A DNA stretch of 64,000 nt from Pseudolabrys sp. FHR47. GTDB lineage: Bacteria; Pseudomonadota; Alphaproteobacteria; Rhizobiales; Xanthobacteraceae. The stretch lies in NCBI RefSeq assembly GCF_005153485.1, contig NZ_CP039740.1, forward strand, positions 2,111,001 to 2,175,000, written 5' to 3'. This document shows positions 43,142 to 52,707 of this stretch, piece after piece (position 1 is the first letter of the stretch; each line of letters opens with the position of its first letter). The position numbers and the translations under genes were made by a program. The notes under the pieces were generated by a model that made no database searches, was not told the origin of the DNA, and saw only the letters and a list, made by a program, of their open reading frames with translations.

Positions 43142-44863
43142 ATGAGTACGACCACCGACGACGCGCCGTCATCGCCCGCGCCGGCGCGCGGCCTGTCCGC
43201 GGTGCTCGATGCCGCGACGGCGACGCATGCGCGCGCGATTGCGCTGCTGCTGGTGGTGTCGTTGCTCGCCTTTCTTCCGGGATTTTTTCAGATTCCGCCG
43301 GTTGACCGCGACGAGGCGCGCTTCGCGCAGGCCTCCAAGCAGATGCTCGAACGCGGCGAGTATGTCGATATCCGCTTCCAGGACGAGGTCCGCTACAAGA
43401 AGCCCGTCGGCATCTACTGGCTGCAGGTCGCGTCGGTGAAGGCCGGCGAGGCGCTCGGCGTTCGCGACGCGCAGACCACCATCTGGCTGTATCGGATTCC
43501 CTCATTGCTCGGCGCCATCGGCGCCGTGCTCGTGACTTACTGGGCCGCGCTAGCCTTCGTCGCGCGGCGCACCGCGCTGCTCGCGGCGCTGATGATGGCG
43601 ACGTCGATCCTGCTGGGTGTCGAGGCGCGGCTCGCCAAGACCGACGCCATGCTGCTCTTCATGAGCGTCGCGGCGATGGGCGCGCTCGCCCGTATCTATC
43701 TCACGACGCGGCGAAACGCGTCCTACAGGATCACGTGGCGAATGCCGGCGCTGCTGTGGACCGCGATCGCGGGCGGTGTCCTGATCAAGGGGCCGCTGGT
43801 TCTGATGTTCGTCGTGCTGACGATGCTGGCGCTCGGTATCGCGGATCGCTCGGTGCGCTGGATGCGCGAGGTGCGACCGCTTACCGGCTTCCTATGGATG
43901 CTGCTGCTGGTGGCGCCATGGTTCATCGCCATCGTCATGAGATCAGGCGACGACTTCTTCATGAAGTCGGTCGGCGACGACATGCTCTCCAAGGTGACCA
44001 GCGGGCAGGAGGCGCACGGTGCGCCGCCCGGCTACTACTTCCTGCTGTTCTGGATCACCTTCTGGCCGGGATCAGTACTTGCCGGTCTTGCGGCGCCGAC
44101 CATCTGGAAGGCGCGGGCCGAGCCAGGCGCGCGTTTCCTGCTCGCCTGGGTGATCCCGTCTTGGATCGTGTTCGAGGTGGTGATGACAAAGCTGCCGCAC
44201 TATGTGCTGCCGCTTTATCCGGCCATCGCCATCTTGATCGCTGGGATCGTCGAGAAGAACGTGCTATGGCGCAACAAATGGATCGAGCACGGTACCATCG
44301 GCTGGTTCCTTTTGCCGAGCGCGATCGCAATCGCGGTGCCGATCGTCTTCGTCATGATGAGCAAGGACCTCGGCTTGATTGCCTGGCCGTTTGCCGCTGC
44401 TGCGGCGATCTTCGGCCTATTCGCGTGGTGGCTGTTCGCCGTCGATGGCCCCGAGCGCGCCTTGCTGCGCGGCATGGTGTCGTCGATTTTCATCGCGATT
44501 ACGGTTTTCGCCGTGACGTTCCCGATGCTGCCATCACTGTTCCCGAGCCAATTAGTGGCGCGCGAGGTACGCGCCAAAGGCTGCGTCCATCCGCAACTGG
44601 CCTCGACCTATAATTACCAGGAGCCCAGCCTGGTCTTCCTGCTCGGTACCGAAACCAAATTCACCGACGGTCCGGGGGCGGCCGAGTTCCTTCATCAGGG
44701 ACCGTGCCGCTTTGCGCTGATCGACTCACGCAGCGAACGCGCCTTCGTGCAGCGCGCCAATGCGCTTAATGTGAGCTTCACGCTCGGTAACCGGATCGAC
44801 GGCTTCAACATCAGCAACGGCAAACGTTTCTCGATGGCCGTCTTTTACTCGGCGGCGCCATGA
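43142..44863 (+). CDS. GT39 / ArnT-like lipid-linked sugar glycosyltransferase
   Basis: 573 aa from ATG 43142 (MSTTTDDAPSSPAPARGLSA). An integral membrane protein of about 11-13 helices. It carries the PMT/ArnT periplasmic-loop acidic motif PPVDRDEARFAQASKQMLER, followed by VDIRFQDEVRYKKPVGIYWL and EARLAKTDAMLLF. Enzymes of this class move a sugar from a polyprenyl-phosphate donor onto lipid A or core at the periplasmic face. It overlaps the PAP2 gene by 4 bases and clusters with a GT2 donor synthase and a LAB_N protein, supporting a lipid-modification role. Sugar and acceptor unknown. Confidence 0.9.
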   Translation: MSTTTDDAPSSPAPARGLSAVLDAATATHARAIALLLVVSLLAFLPGFFQIPPVDRDEARFAQASKQMLERGEYVDIRFQDEVRYKKPVGIYWLQVASVKAGEALGVRDAQTTIWLYRIPSLLGAIGAVLVTYWAALAFVARRTALLAALMMATSILLGVEARLAKTDAMLLFMSVAAMGALARIYLTTRRNASYRITWRMPALLWTAIAGGVLIKGPLVLMFVVLTMLALGIADRSVRWMREVRPLTGFLWMLLLVAPWFIAIVMRSGDDFFMKSVGDDMLSKVTSGQEAHGAPPGYYFLLFWITFWPGSVLAGLAAPTIWKARAEPGARFLLAWVIPSWIVFEVVMTKLPHYVLPLYPAIAILIAGIVEKNVLWRNKWIEHGTIGWFLLPSAIAIAVPIVFVMMSKDLGLIAWPFAAAAAIFGLFAWWLFAVDGPERALLRGMVSSIFIAITVFAVTFPMLPSLFPSQLVAREVRAKGCVHPQLASTYNYQEPSLVFLLGTETKFTDGPGAAEFLHQGPCRFALIDSRSERAFVQRANALNVSFTLGNRIDGFNISNGKRFSMAVFYSAAP

Positions 44864-45702
44864 GTGCGTCGATGACTGCCACAGGCACCACCTTGCAGGT
44901 AGTGCAGCGTGTTGCGACCAATATTGTCGCGTCCTTCCGTCGCCTCGCGCGGCCTATCGACTGGCGTAAGGCATTTCCGTGGATCGAGGAGCCGAAGCCT
45001 GTTCTGATCGGCGCCGCTGTCGCGCTCGCGGTCGCACTTGCGGTGATGGGCCTGATCGACGCCGGCGCCGCCCGCGTGGCACAGCGTCTACCGGTCTGGC
45101 TGCTCGACCTGTTCAATTTCGTCACCGACTTCGGCAAGGGTGCCTGGGTGCTGTGGCCGCTGGGGCTGTTCTATCTGGCGCTCGCCGTGCTGCCGCGCCC
45201 GACGACGCGGATGTCACAAGCTGTTCTCGCCGCGGTGATGGTGCGCGCCGGATTCCTGTTCGCGGCGATCGGATTGCCGGGGCTGGTCGCGAGCCTGATC
45301 AAGAACATGATCGGGCGGGCTCGGCCCGGCGTGGGCGGCTCCATCAATCCATTTCTCTTCGATCCGTTCCATTGGGCGCCGGCCTTCGCGAGCCTGCCGT
45401 CAGGGCATGGAACGACGGCGTTTGCCGCGCTGGCGGCGTTCGGCACGCTGTTTCCCCGCGCTCGGACCGCTTTGCTCGTCTATGGCATCATCATCGCCAT
45501 GAGCCGCGTTGCCATCCGGGCCCACTATGTCAGCGACGTCATGGCCGGGGCTGCCTTCGGCATTGTCGGGGTGATACTGGTTCGTCGCTGGTTCGCGGCG
45601 TTGCATCTAGGCTTCTCCATCGGTCCGGACGGGCACATCGTCCAGTATCCCGGCCCGTCGGTGCGCCGGATCAAAGCAGTTGCCCGCGACCTGCTGGCTT
45701 AA
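44860..45702 (+). CDS. PAP2-family membrane phosphatase
   Basis: 280 aa with six hydrophobic helices. The three PAP2 motifs are KNMIGRARPG (K-x6-RP), SLPSGHGTT (PSGH) and SRVAIRAHYVSDV (SR-x5-H-x3-D). The active site faces the periplasm, and candidates are undecaprenyl-diphosphate, lipid A or phosphatidylglycerophosphate. The context with GT39, GT2 and LAB_N makes lipid A or polyprenyl-phosphate recycling most likely. The first 60 residues form a basic cytoplasmic N-tail. Confidence 0.9.
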   Translation: MSASMTATGTTLQVVQRVATNIVASFRRLARPIDWRKAFPWIEEPKPVLIGAAVALAVALAVMGLIDAGAARVAQRLPVWLLDLFNFVTDFGKGAWVLWPLGLFYLALAVLPRPTTRMSQAVLAAVMVRAGFLFAAIGLPGLVASLIKNMIGRARPGVGGSINPFLFDPFHWAPAFASLPSGHGTTAFAALAAFGTLFPRARTALLVYGIIIAMSRVAIRAHYVSDVMAGAAFGIVGVILVRRWFAALHLGFSIGPDGHIVQYPGPSVRRIKAVARDLLA

Positions 45703-45805
45703 TAAAGAGCAGCGCCGGGCTTCGGTCAGCAGGCGGGTTTGACGCCGGGGCGGACCGGAGCTCTCAAAAATAGACAGATAAATCAATGCGTTGTGAGCGG
45801 CAGAG

Positions 45806-46534
45806 ATGAACAGCAGTGAGCCGGCCGTTACCGTCGTGGTCCCGGTCCGCAATGAGGCTGGCAATATCGCGCCGCTGGTCGCCGAGATTGCCGCCGCGCT
45901 GGACGGCAAGGAGCCGTTCGAGATCGTCTATGTCAATGACGGCTCGACCGACGGTACCGATGCCGAACTCCAGCGCCTGATGGCGCTTCATCCATTCCTC
46001 CGCCGCGTTCATCACCGCCAGTCCTGCGGCCAGTCGGCCGCGGTGCGCAGCGGTGTTTTCGCCGCGCGGGCGCCGGTCGTGGTCACCATCGACGGCGACG
46101 GGCAGAACGATCCGGCCTTCATCCCGGCGCTGCTCAAGGTGCTGCGCGATGGCGCGCCGACCATTGGTTTGGTCGCCGGCCAAAGGCTGAGCCGCAAGGG
46201 CGGCTTCAAGCGCTTTCAATCGCGTATCGCCAATGCGGTACGCGGCGCCGTGCTGCGCGATGGCACGCGCGACACCGGATGCGGCCTCAAGGCATTTCGC
46301 CGCGACGTCTATCTGCGTCTGCCGTATTTCGATGCCCTGCATCGCTTCATGCCCGCGCTCATCAAACGCGAAGGGTTGAGCATCGGTTATGTCGATGTGA
46401 TCGACCGGCCGCGCGGCGCGGGTGTGTCGAATTACGGAATGTGGGACCGGCTGTGGGTTGGCATTCTCGATCTCGCCGGCGTCTGGTGGCTGATCCGTCG
46501 CCGTAAGAAAATTCCGGACATCATCGAAGACTGA
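45806..46534 (+). CDS. GT2 glycosyltransferase (polyprenyl-phosphate sugar synthase-like)
   Basis: 242 aa. The GT-A fold starts VTVVVPVRNEAGNIAPLVAE, has VYVNDGSTDGTD and the metal motif TIDGDGQNDP (DxD). GLKAFRRDVYLRLPYF and RPRGAGVSNYGMWDR follow, like DPM1/ArnC enzymes that charge a polyprenyl phosphate. It lacks the C-terminal membrane pair of ArnC. It probably makes the donor for the GT39 protein upstream. GGCAGAG precedes the ATG. Confidence 0.9.
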   Translation: MNSSEPAVTVVVPVRNEAGNIAPLVAEIAAALDGKEPFEIVYVNDGSTDGTDAELQRLMALHPFLRRVHHRQSCGQSAAVRSGVFAARAPVVVTIDGDGQNDPAFIPALLKVLRDGAPTIGLVAGQRLSRKGGFKRFQSRIANAVRGAVLRDGTRDTGCGLKAFRRDVYLRLPYFDALHRFMPALIKREGLSIGYVDVIDRPRGAGVSNYGMWDRLWVGILDLAGVWWLIRRRKKIPDIIED

Positions 46535-46598
46535 TGCGGGTGTCGCGAAGTTGTCATGACGACTTCGCATTCGGCCCTGTGAAAGAGGGAAGCAATCC

Positions 46599-46928
46599 AT
46601 GTTGATCGATATCGCGAGCGCCGTCGGCGGCTATCTGCATGACGTTTTCGTCGGCAACGCCGACTGGGGTGTCATCATCGGCTATGTCGCGCAGATTCTG
46701 TTCGCCATGCGCTTCGTCGTGCAATGGATTGCCTCCGAGCGCGCCGGCAGGAGCGTGGTGCCGACCGCGTTCTGGGTATTCTCGATCGGCGGCGGTCTGA
46801 TGCTGCTCGGTTATGCGCTGTATCGAAAAGATCCAGTCTTCATCATTGGCCAGGCCTTCGGCGTCTTTGTCTATATTCGCAACCTGCAATTCGTCATGCG
46901 CGGCCGCGGCGAGGGTGCGGCGGCCTGA
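46599..46928 (+). CDS. LAB_N (lipid-A-disaccharide synthase N-terminal-like) membrane protein
   Basis: 109 aa, three to four helices. GYVAQILFAMRFVVQWIASE, RAGRSVVPTAFWVFSIGGG and FGVFVYIRNLQFVMRG are the LAB_N signatures. It is a stand-alone domain that commonly accompanies GT2/GT39 lipid modification genes and resembles small multidrug-resistance-like flippase folds. Possibly it moves or positions the lipid-linked sugar. Function inferred only from context. Confidence 0.9.
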   Translation: MLIDIASAVGGYLHDVFVGNADWGVIIGYVAQILFAMRFVVQWIASERAGRSVVPTAFWVFSIGGGLMLLGYALYRKDPVFIIGQAFGVFVYIRNLQFVMRGRGEGAAA

Positions 46929-47284
46929 GAGGCGTGCCGCACGGCCTTCCGACGAAAGAATAATGGCATTCCCCGGATAGCGAATTTGTCGCAGTCGGTT
47001 GCTTCTGCACGCGCGGGTTTGAGAAAAAATGATGCAACTCCCTGCTCATTAACAGGCAGGCCGGGTCCGCTTTGTGCAGCGCGAATGTGTTTAAACCCTT
47101 GACCTTGCGCCGCAATCGTTCTGTGATGCCGCCAGGAGCACAGCTTGGGGGGATGGCTTCGGGACAGCCATGGCTAATTGCGCGCCACGGTGTCCTTGAC
47201 GACTTGATGAGGGGAAATGCGAGCCAGCCCTCGATGTATCCCATCGATTCAAAACGATTCAACACGCATGAGTGAGGCTGCACG
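46929..47284. promoter_or_regulatory. aap operon upstream region with sigma70-like candidate
   Basis: 356 bases without a gene. TTGACC (47099-47104) and TGTGAT (47122-47127) with 17-base spacing are the best promoter-like pair. A run TTGAGAAAAAATGATG (about 47020) lies upstream. Nutrient regulation is expected for aap, but I see no confident NtrC site. Confidence 0.35.
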
Positions 47285-48298
47285 ATGAAACGAGTTCTCA
47301 GTATTGTTGCCCTGACGGCCGCTGTATTCGCCGTTCAGAGCGCTTCGGCTCAGACGCTGAAGCAGGTCAAGGACCGCGGCATTCTCAACTGCGGTTCGAA
47401 CACGGGTCTCGCCGGTTTCGGCCTGCCGGATGCGCAGGGTAAATGGACCGGCCTCGACGTCGACACCTGCCGTGCCGTTGCCGCTGCCGTGCTCGGCGAC
47501 GCCAGCAAGGTCAAGTTCGTTCCGCTGTCGGCGAAGGACCGCTTCACGGCTCTGCAGTCCGGCGAAGTCGACATGCTCGCCCGCAATACGACCTGGACCT
47601 CGTCGCGCGACACCCAGCTCGGCCTGAACTTCGCCGGCGTCAATTATTACGACGGCCAGGGCTTTATGGTCCGCAAGGCGCTCAAGGTGAATTCGGCGCT
47701 CGAGCTCAACGAAGCGTCGGTCTGCGTCCAGCAGGGCACGACCACCGAACTCAACCTGGCCGACTACTTCCGCGCCAACAACATGAAGCTCAAGACGGTG
47801 ACCTTCGCGTCGTCGGACGAGGCCATCAAGGCCTATGATTCCGGCCGTTGCGATGCCTTCACGACCGATGCCTCGGGCCTCTACGCCGAGCGTCTGCGTC
47901 TGGCCAACTCGGCCGACCACATCGTTCTGCCGGAAATCATCTCCAAGGAGCCGCTCGGCCCGGCCGTGCGTCACGGCGACGACCAGTGGTTCGACGTCGT
48001 CAAGTGGACCTACTTCGCGATGCTGAACGCCGAAGAACTCGGCATCACCTCGAAGAACGTCGACGAAATGCTGAAGTCGAACAGCCCCGACATCAAGCGT
48101 CTGCTCGGCGCCGAAGGCAATTTCGGCGAACAGCTCGGCCTGTCGAAGGACTGGGCCTACAAGATCGTCAAGCTGGTCGGCAATTACGGCGAGGTGTTCG
48201 ACCGTAACGTCGGCGCCGGCTCGCCGCTCAAGATCGATCGCGGCCTCAACAAGCTGTGGACCAAGGGCGGCCTGCAGTACGCGCCGCCGGTCCGCTAA
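47285..48298 (+). CDS. aapJ: General L-amino-acid ABC transporter, periplasmic binding protein
   Basis: 337 aa. The signal peptide is MKRVLSIVALTAAVFAVQSASA. The AapJ/BztA pattern follows: LKQVKDRGILNCGSNTGLAG, TGLDVDTCRAVAAAVLGD, MLARNTTWTSSRDTQLGLNF, CDAFTTDASGLYAERLRLA and NYGEVFDRNVG. It binds a broad set of L-amino acids. First of a complete aapJQMP operon and separated from aapQ by a hairpin. Confidence 0.97.
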   Translation: MKRVLSIVALTAAVFAVQSASAQTLKQVKDRGILNCGSNTGLAGFGLPDAQGKWTGLDVDTCRAVAAAVLGDASKVKFVPLSAKDRFTALQSGEVDMLARNTTWTSSRDTQLGLNFAGVNYYDGQGFMVRKALKVNSALELNEASVCVQQGTTTELNLADYFRANNMKLKTVTFASSDEAIKAYDSGRCDAFTTDASGLYAERLRLANSADHIVLPEIISKEPLGPAVRHGDDQWFDVVKWTYFAMLNAEELGITSKNVDEMLKSNSPDIKRLLGAEGNFGEQLGLSKDWAYKIVKLVGNYGEVFDRNVGAGSPLKIDRGLNKLWTKGGLQYAPPVR

Positions 48299-48336
48299 CC
48301 CGATCGTGCAAGACGCGAGAGGGGCCTGATACTGAA

Positions 48337-48363
48337 CCGCCGCGGACCGGGTCTCCGCGGCGG
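48337..48363 (+). promoter_or_regulatory. Intercistronic hairpin aapJ/aapQ
   Basis: CCGCCGCGGA (48337-48346) pairs with TCCGCGGCGG (48354-48363) around CCGGGTC. There is no T-run. It likely protects the aapJ 3' end and reduces downstream expression so that binding protein exceeds permease. Confidence 0.7.
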
Positions 48364-48481
48364 CTCAGACAGAGTGAGCCAGTGTTTCGGTCGCGGCAGT
48401 CTTTGAGGGAAGACCGTTGCGAAAGGAGCCGAGGACACGGGCGAATAAACGGGCTGCGTGAAAAGCCCGGATGAGGGGTAG

Positions 48482-49672
48482 ATGTCGATTGAGTTGAAAG
48501 CGGGGTCACCCCCCGCAAGCGTGCCTTTTTACAACGACCCGAAGGTACGGAGCATTGTCTATCAGGTTGCTCTGTGCCTGATTGTCGCCGGGCTTGTTTA
48601 CGGCGCCGCCTCGAATGCGGTCGAGAATCTGCAGCGCGCCCGCATCGCGTCCGGCTTCGGCTTCTGGGACAACATCGCCGGCTTCGATATCAGCCAAACG
48701 CTGATCTCCTATTCCAACACGTCGACCTATGGCCGTGCCTTCTGGGTCGGCCTGCTCAATACGCTGCTGGTCGCCGGCCTCGGCATTATTTTCGCGACCA
48801 TCCTCGGCTTCATCGTCGGCATTGCGCGGTTGTCGAAGAACTGGCTCGTCAACAAGGCGGCCACCGCCTATGTCGAGATCATCCGCAACCTGCCGCTGCT
48901 GCTGCAATTGCTGTTCTGGTACAACGCCGTGCTCAAGGCACTGCCGGACCTGCGCGAGAGCGTGAAAATTCCCGGCGGCATCTTCCTCAACAACCGCGGC
49001 CTGTTCCTGCCGGCGCCGGTGACGCAGGCCGGATTCGGCTTCGTCGAAATCGTCTTCTTCCTCGGTATCGTCGGCTCGATCGTCTTTCACATCTGGGCCC
49101 GCAAGCGTCAGGAGAAGACCGGCCAGCAGGCGCCGGTGTTTCTCACCTCGCTCGGCCTCATCATCGGCTTGCCGCTGATCGTGTACTTGATCGCCGGCAT
49201 GCCGCTGTCATTCAACTTTCCGCAGGCCGGACGTTTCAACATCGCCGGCGGCCTCGAAGTGGTGCCCGAGTTCGCCGCTTTGCTGTTCGGCCTGTCGATC
49301 TACACCGCGGCCTTCATCGCCGAGGTGGTGCGCGCCGGCATCCTCGCGGTGTCGCACGGCCAGACCGAGGCGGCCTATTCGCTGGGAATGAAGCCGGGGC
49401 CGACTTTGCGTCTCATCGTCGTACCGCAGGCGATGCGCGTGATCATTCCGCCGCTGACCAGCCAGTATCTCAACCTGACCAAGAACTCCTCGCTGGCCGT
49501 GGCGATCGGCTATCCCGACCTGGTGCAGGTGTTCACCGGGACCGTGCTCAATCAGACCGGGCAGGCGGTGGAAGTGGTTGCCATCACCATGGCGGTCTAC
49601 CTCACCATCAGTCTCACGACGTCGTTCCTGATGAACATCTACAACAGCCGCATGAAGCTGGTGGAACGGTGA
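48482..49672 (+). CDS. aapQ: General L-amino-acid ABC transporter permease AapQ
   Basis: 396 aa. The N-terminus has SIVYQVALCLIVAGLVYGAA, and the long first half of AapQ/BztB is present. The permease motifs EIIRNLPLLLQLLFWYNAVL and YTAAFIAEVVRAGILAVSHG, then GQTEAAYSLGM, form the EAA loop that contacts the ATPase. Multiple transmembrane helices. Pairs with AapM. Confidence 0.97.
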   Translation: MSIELKAGSPPASVPFYNDPKVRSIVYQVALCLIVAGLVYGAASNAVENLQRARIASGFGFWDNIAGFDISQTLISYSNTSTYGRAFWVGLLNTLLVAGLGIIFATILGFIVGIARLSKNWLVNKAATAYVEIIRNLPLLLQLLFWYNAVLKALPDLRESVKIPGGIFLNNRGLFLPAPVTQAGFGFVEIVFFLGIVGSIVFHIWARKRQEKTGQQAPVFLTSLGLIIGLPLIVYLIAGMPLSFNFPQAGRFNIAGGLEVVPEFAALLFGLSIYTAAFIAEVVRAGILAVSHGQTEAAYSLGMKPGPTLRLIVVPQAMRVIIPPLTSQYLNLTKNSSLAVAIGYPDLVQVFTGTVLNQTGQAVEVVAITMAVYLTISLTTSFLMNIYNSRMKLVER

Positions 49673-49682
49673 GGGCCGCGTC

Positions 49683-50849
49683 ATGACGATGTCCGAAGGC
49701 GATCTCGCCGTTGCCCAGATCAATTTCGTACGAAAAACCACGCTCGAGCCGCAGCCGCCGCCGGCGTCGATGACGGGTGCGGTGGGATGGCTGCGCGAGA
49801 ACCTGTTCTCGACGCCGTTCAACATCGCGCTGACGATTCTCATCGCACTGTTCCTGGCGTGGATCATCCCCGACATGCTGCGGTTCCTGGTGTTCGACGC
49901 CGTCTGGTCGGGCGTCGACCGCGAAGCCTGTCTGATCACGGCCCAGCGCCCGGTCGTGGGTGCCTGCTGGCCCTTCGCCTTCGAGCGCCTGCCGTATTTC
50001 ATCTACGGCTCCTATCCGATATCCGAGCGCTGGCGCGTCGATGTCTTCTTCGTGATCCTGGCGGTGGCGATCGTCTGGCTGCTGTGGCTCAACGCGCCGC
50101 GCCGCGATCTGGGCGTCGTCTATTCCTTCATCGTCACACCGATTGCCTCCTACATCCTGCTGAGCGGCTGGCCGCTGATCGGGCTGCCCAAGATCGACAC
50201 CGTGTTGTGGGGTGGCGTTCTGGTCACGATCGTTGTGTCCGCCGTCGGCATCGTGTTCTCCCTGCCGATCGGCATCCTGCTTGCGCTTGGCCGCCAGTCG
50301 AAAATGCCCGCTATCAAGCTGTTCTCGGTGATGTTCATCGAGTTCGTGCGCGGCGTGCCGCTCGTCACCGTGCTGTTCATGGCGAGCGTGATGTTGCCGC
50401 TGTTCGTGCCGGAGAACATCTCGCCGGACAAACTGCTGCGCGCGCTGATCGGTATCGCCATGTTCGCCTCCGCCTACATGGCCGAGGTGGTGCGCGCGGG
50501 TCTCGCCGCGATCCCGAAAGGCCAGTACGAGGGGGCGCAGGCCGTCGGCCTCGGCTATTGGCAGATGATGCGGCTGATCGTGCTGCCGCAGGCGCTCAAG
50601 ATCACCATCCCGAATATCGTGAACACCTATATCGGTCTGTTCAAGGATACGACCCTGGTGTTCATCGTCGGCATCTTCGATCTGTTGCGCACCATCGAGG
50701 TGTCGCGCATCGACCCCAAATGGGCGGCGCCGTCCACGTCGCCGACCGGCTACGTGGTGGCGGCGATCTTCTATCTGATCTGCTGCTACGGCATGTCGCG
50801 CTATGCGCAGGCGACCGAAAAGCGGTTGCGAAAAGCGGACCGGCGCTGA
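49683..50849 (+). CDS. aapM: General L-amino-acid ABC transporter permease AapM
   Basis: 388 aa from ATG 49683; ATG 49689 is possible. It has PFNIALTILIALFLAWIIPD near the N-terminus and the family Cys-containing loop (REACLITAQRPVVGACWPFA). FVRGVPLVTVLFMASVMLPL and the EAA loop YMAEVVRAGLAAIPKGQYEG follow. It heterodimerises with AapQ. 10 bases separate the genes. Confidence 0.97.
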   Translation: MTMSEGDLAVAQINFVRKTTLEPQPPPASMTGAVGWLRENLFSTPFNIALTILIALFLAWIIPDMLRFLVFDAVWSGVDREACLITAQRPVVGACWPFAFERLPYFIYGSYPISERWRVDVFFVILAVAIVWLLWLNAPRRDLGVVYSFIVTPIASYILLSGWPLIGLPKIDTVLWGGVLVTIVVSAVGIVFSLPIGILLALGRQSKMPAIKLFSVMFIEFVRGVPLVTVLFMASVMLPLFVPENISPDKLLRALIGIAMFASAYMAEVVRAGLAAIPKGQYEGAQAVGLGYWQMMRLIVLPQALKITIPNIVNTYIGLFKDTTLVFIVGIFDLLRTIEVSRIDPKWAAPSTSPTGYVVAAIFYLICCYGMSRYAQATEKRLRKADRR

Positions 50850-50926
50850 CGAACTGACGGCGCGAGGGTCTTGAGCCTTCGCGGCGAAGCGGAAACGACG
50901 AACTGTACTGTCAAAGAGGTGCCGTG

Positions 50927-51703
50927 ATGGCGGAGACCACGCTCAAGATCAAGCCGACGCAATTGTCCAATCCGATTGCGGTCGAGATCATCGGCATGAA
51001 CAAGTGGTATGGCGATTTTCATGTGCTGCGCGATATCAACCTGCGGGTCAAAGGCGGCGAGCGCATAGTGATCTGCGGGCCGTCCGGCTCGGGTAAGTCA
51101 ACCATGATCCGCTGCATCAATCACCTGGAAGAACACCAGAAGGGACAGATCATCGTCGACGGCGTCGAACTCACTCAGGATCTCAAGAAGATCGACGAGG
51201 TGCGACGCGAAGTCGGCATGGTGTTCCAGCACTTCAATCTGTTCCCGCATCTGACCATTCTCGAGAACTGCACGCTGGCGCCGATCTGGGTGCGCAAAAT
51301 GCCCAAGCGTGAGGCCGAGGAGATCGCCATGCACTATCTCAAGCGCGTGAAGATCCCCGAACAGGCTCTTAAGTATCCGGGCCAGTTGTCCGGCGGTCAG
51401 CAGCAGCGCGTCGCCATCGCTCGCGCGCTCTGCATGAATCCGAAGATCATGCTGTTCGACGAGCCGACGTCGGCGCTCGACCCGGAAATGGTCAAGGAAG
51501 TGCTCGACACCATGGTGACGCTGGCCGAGGAAGGCATGACCATGCTGTGCGTGACCCACGAAATGGGCTTTGCCCGTCAGGTCGCCGACCGCGTGATCTT
51601 TATGGATGCCGGGCAGATCGTGGAGATGAACACGCCGAACGAGTTCTTCTCGAACCCGCAGCACGAACGCACCAAGCTGTTCCTCAGCCAGATTTTGCAC
51701 TGA
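50927..51703 (+). CDS. aapP: General L-amino-acid ABC transporter ATPase AapP
   Basis: 258 aa from ATG 50927, preceded by AGAGGTG; GTG 50924 is an alternative. Walker A is [10 protein letters not shown], the Q-loop [13 protein letters not shown], the signature [17 protein letters not shown] and Walker [13 protein letters not shown]. The H-loop is [14 protein letters not shown]. It powers the AapQM permease at the cytoplasmic face. Followed by a dispersed repeat. Confidence 0.97.
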   Translation: MAETTLKIKPTQLSNPIAVEIIGMNKWYGDFHVLRDINLRVKGGERIVICGPSGSGKSTMIRCINHLEEHQKGQIIVDGVELTQDLKKIDEVRREVGMVFQHFNLFPHLTILENCTLAPIWVRKMPKREAEEIAMHYLKRVKIPEQALKYPGQLSGGQQQRVAIARALCMNPKIMLFDEPTSALDPEMVKEVLDTMVTLAEEGMTMLCVTHEMGFARQVADRVIFMDAGQIVEMNTPNEFFSNPQHERTKLFLSQILH

Positions 51704-51720
51704 AGTGACGGCATCGGGGT

Positions 51721-51792
51721 CGTAGCCCGCATGAAGCGAAGCGCAATGCGGGGAAGGTGTCCCGGATTTCGCTGCGCTCATCCGGGCTACGG
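51721..51792. repeat. Dispersed palindromic repeat (GTAGCCCGGATGAGCG type)
   Basis: The arm CGTAGCCCGCATGAAGCGAA (from 51721) is inverted by the right arm TGCGCTCATCCGGGCTACGG (51773-51792). The centre reads GGGAAGGTGTCCCGG. This is a high-copy element recognised from Bradyrhizobium-type genomes. It lies between convergent aapP and sseA and may act as a terminator. Confidence 0.82.
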
Positions 51793-51801
51793 TCCGAAGA
51801 G

Positions 51802-52653
51802 TCAGTCCTTCGCCACCGGCAGATCCGGCCGGCCGCCCCATTCCGACCACGAGCCGTCATAGACCGGCGGCAGCTTCTTGCCGATGGCCTCTAAGCCCAG
51901 CGCCAGGATGACCGCGGAGACGCCGGAGCCGCAGGTGGTGATGATCGGCTTGTCGGTATCGACGCCGGCCTTGTCGAACGCCGCCTTGATCTTGTCCGGC
52001 GTGGCGAGGCGGCCGTTATCGATCAACTCGCTCGACGGCACATTGAACGCGCCCGGCATGTGACCGGGGCGCAGGCCGGGCCGCGGCTCCGGATCGCGCC
52101 CGGCGAAGCGTCCGGCCGGCCGGGCGTCGACCACCTGGATGTCCTTGCCGTTCAGCGCCATCGACACATCGTCGGTCATGGCGACGGCGCCCGTTGCCAT
52201 GTCGGCCTTGAAGGACTTGGGTGAGGGCTTGGCTTCGCCGCTTTCGAGCGGCCGGTTCTCGGTCTTCCACGCCGGCAATCCGCCGTCGAGGATGAAGACG
52301 TTCTTTGCGCCCATGATGCGGAAGTTCCACCACACGCGAGGCGCCGAGAACAGGCCGACACCGTCGTAGACGACGATAGTATCGGTCTCGGAGATGCCGA
52401 GCTTGCCGACAGTCTCGGCGAACCGCGCAGGTCCGGCCAGCATATGCGGCAGATCGGTTGAATCGTCGGCGATTTCATTGATGTCGAAGAACACCGCGCC
52501 GGGAATGTGGCCCTGCAGATACTCGGCCTTGCCGTCGCGCTTCATGGTCGTGAGGAAATAGGAGCCGTCCACGATCGCGACATTCGGCTTGCCCAATTCA
52601 CCCGCGAGCCATTCGGTTGATTTGAGCCATTTGCTGCTGGGTGTTCCGGCCAT
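51802..52653 (-). CDS. sseA: 3-mercaptopyruvate sulfurtransferase
   Basis: 283 aa, two rhodanese domains. The N-terminal inactive domain has [20 protein letters not shown]. The C-terminal active loop is [14 protein letters not shown] with the catalytic Cys, close to the family CGSGVTA. It transfers sulfur from 3-mercaptopyruvate to thiol acceptors. GAGGAAACGAAC precedes the ATG. It is downstream of cysK and the AlaX-like gene on the same strand, giving a small cysteine-related set. Confidence 0.94.
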   Translation of the reverse strand: MAGTPSSKWLKSTEWLAGELGKPNVAIVDGSYFLTTMKRDGKAEYLQGHIPGAVFFDINEIADDSTDLPHMLAGPARFAETVGKLGISETDTIVVYDGVGLFSAPRVWWNFRIMGAKNVFILDGGLPAWKTENRPLESGEAKPSPKSFKADMATGAVAMTDDVSMALNGKDIQVVDARPAGRFAGRDPEPRPGLRPGHMPGAFNVPSSELIDNGRLATPDKIKAAFDKAGVDTDKPIITTCGSGVSAVILALGLEAIGKKLPPVYDGSWSEWGGRPDLPVAKD

Positions 52654-52707
52654 GTTCGTTTCCTCAGTATCGTCGTCAATGCGCGTTATGCGCAGTTCGT
52701 TCCTGAA

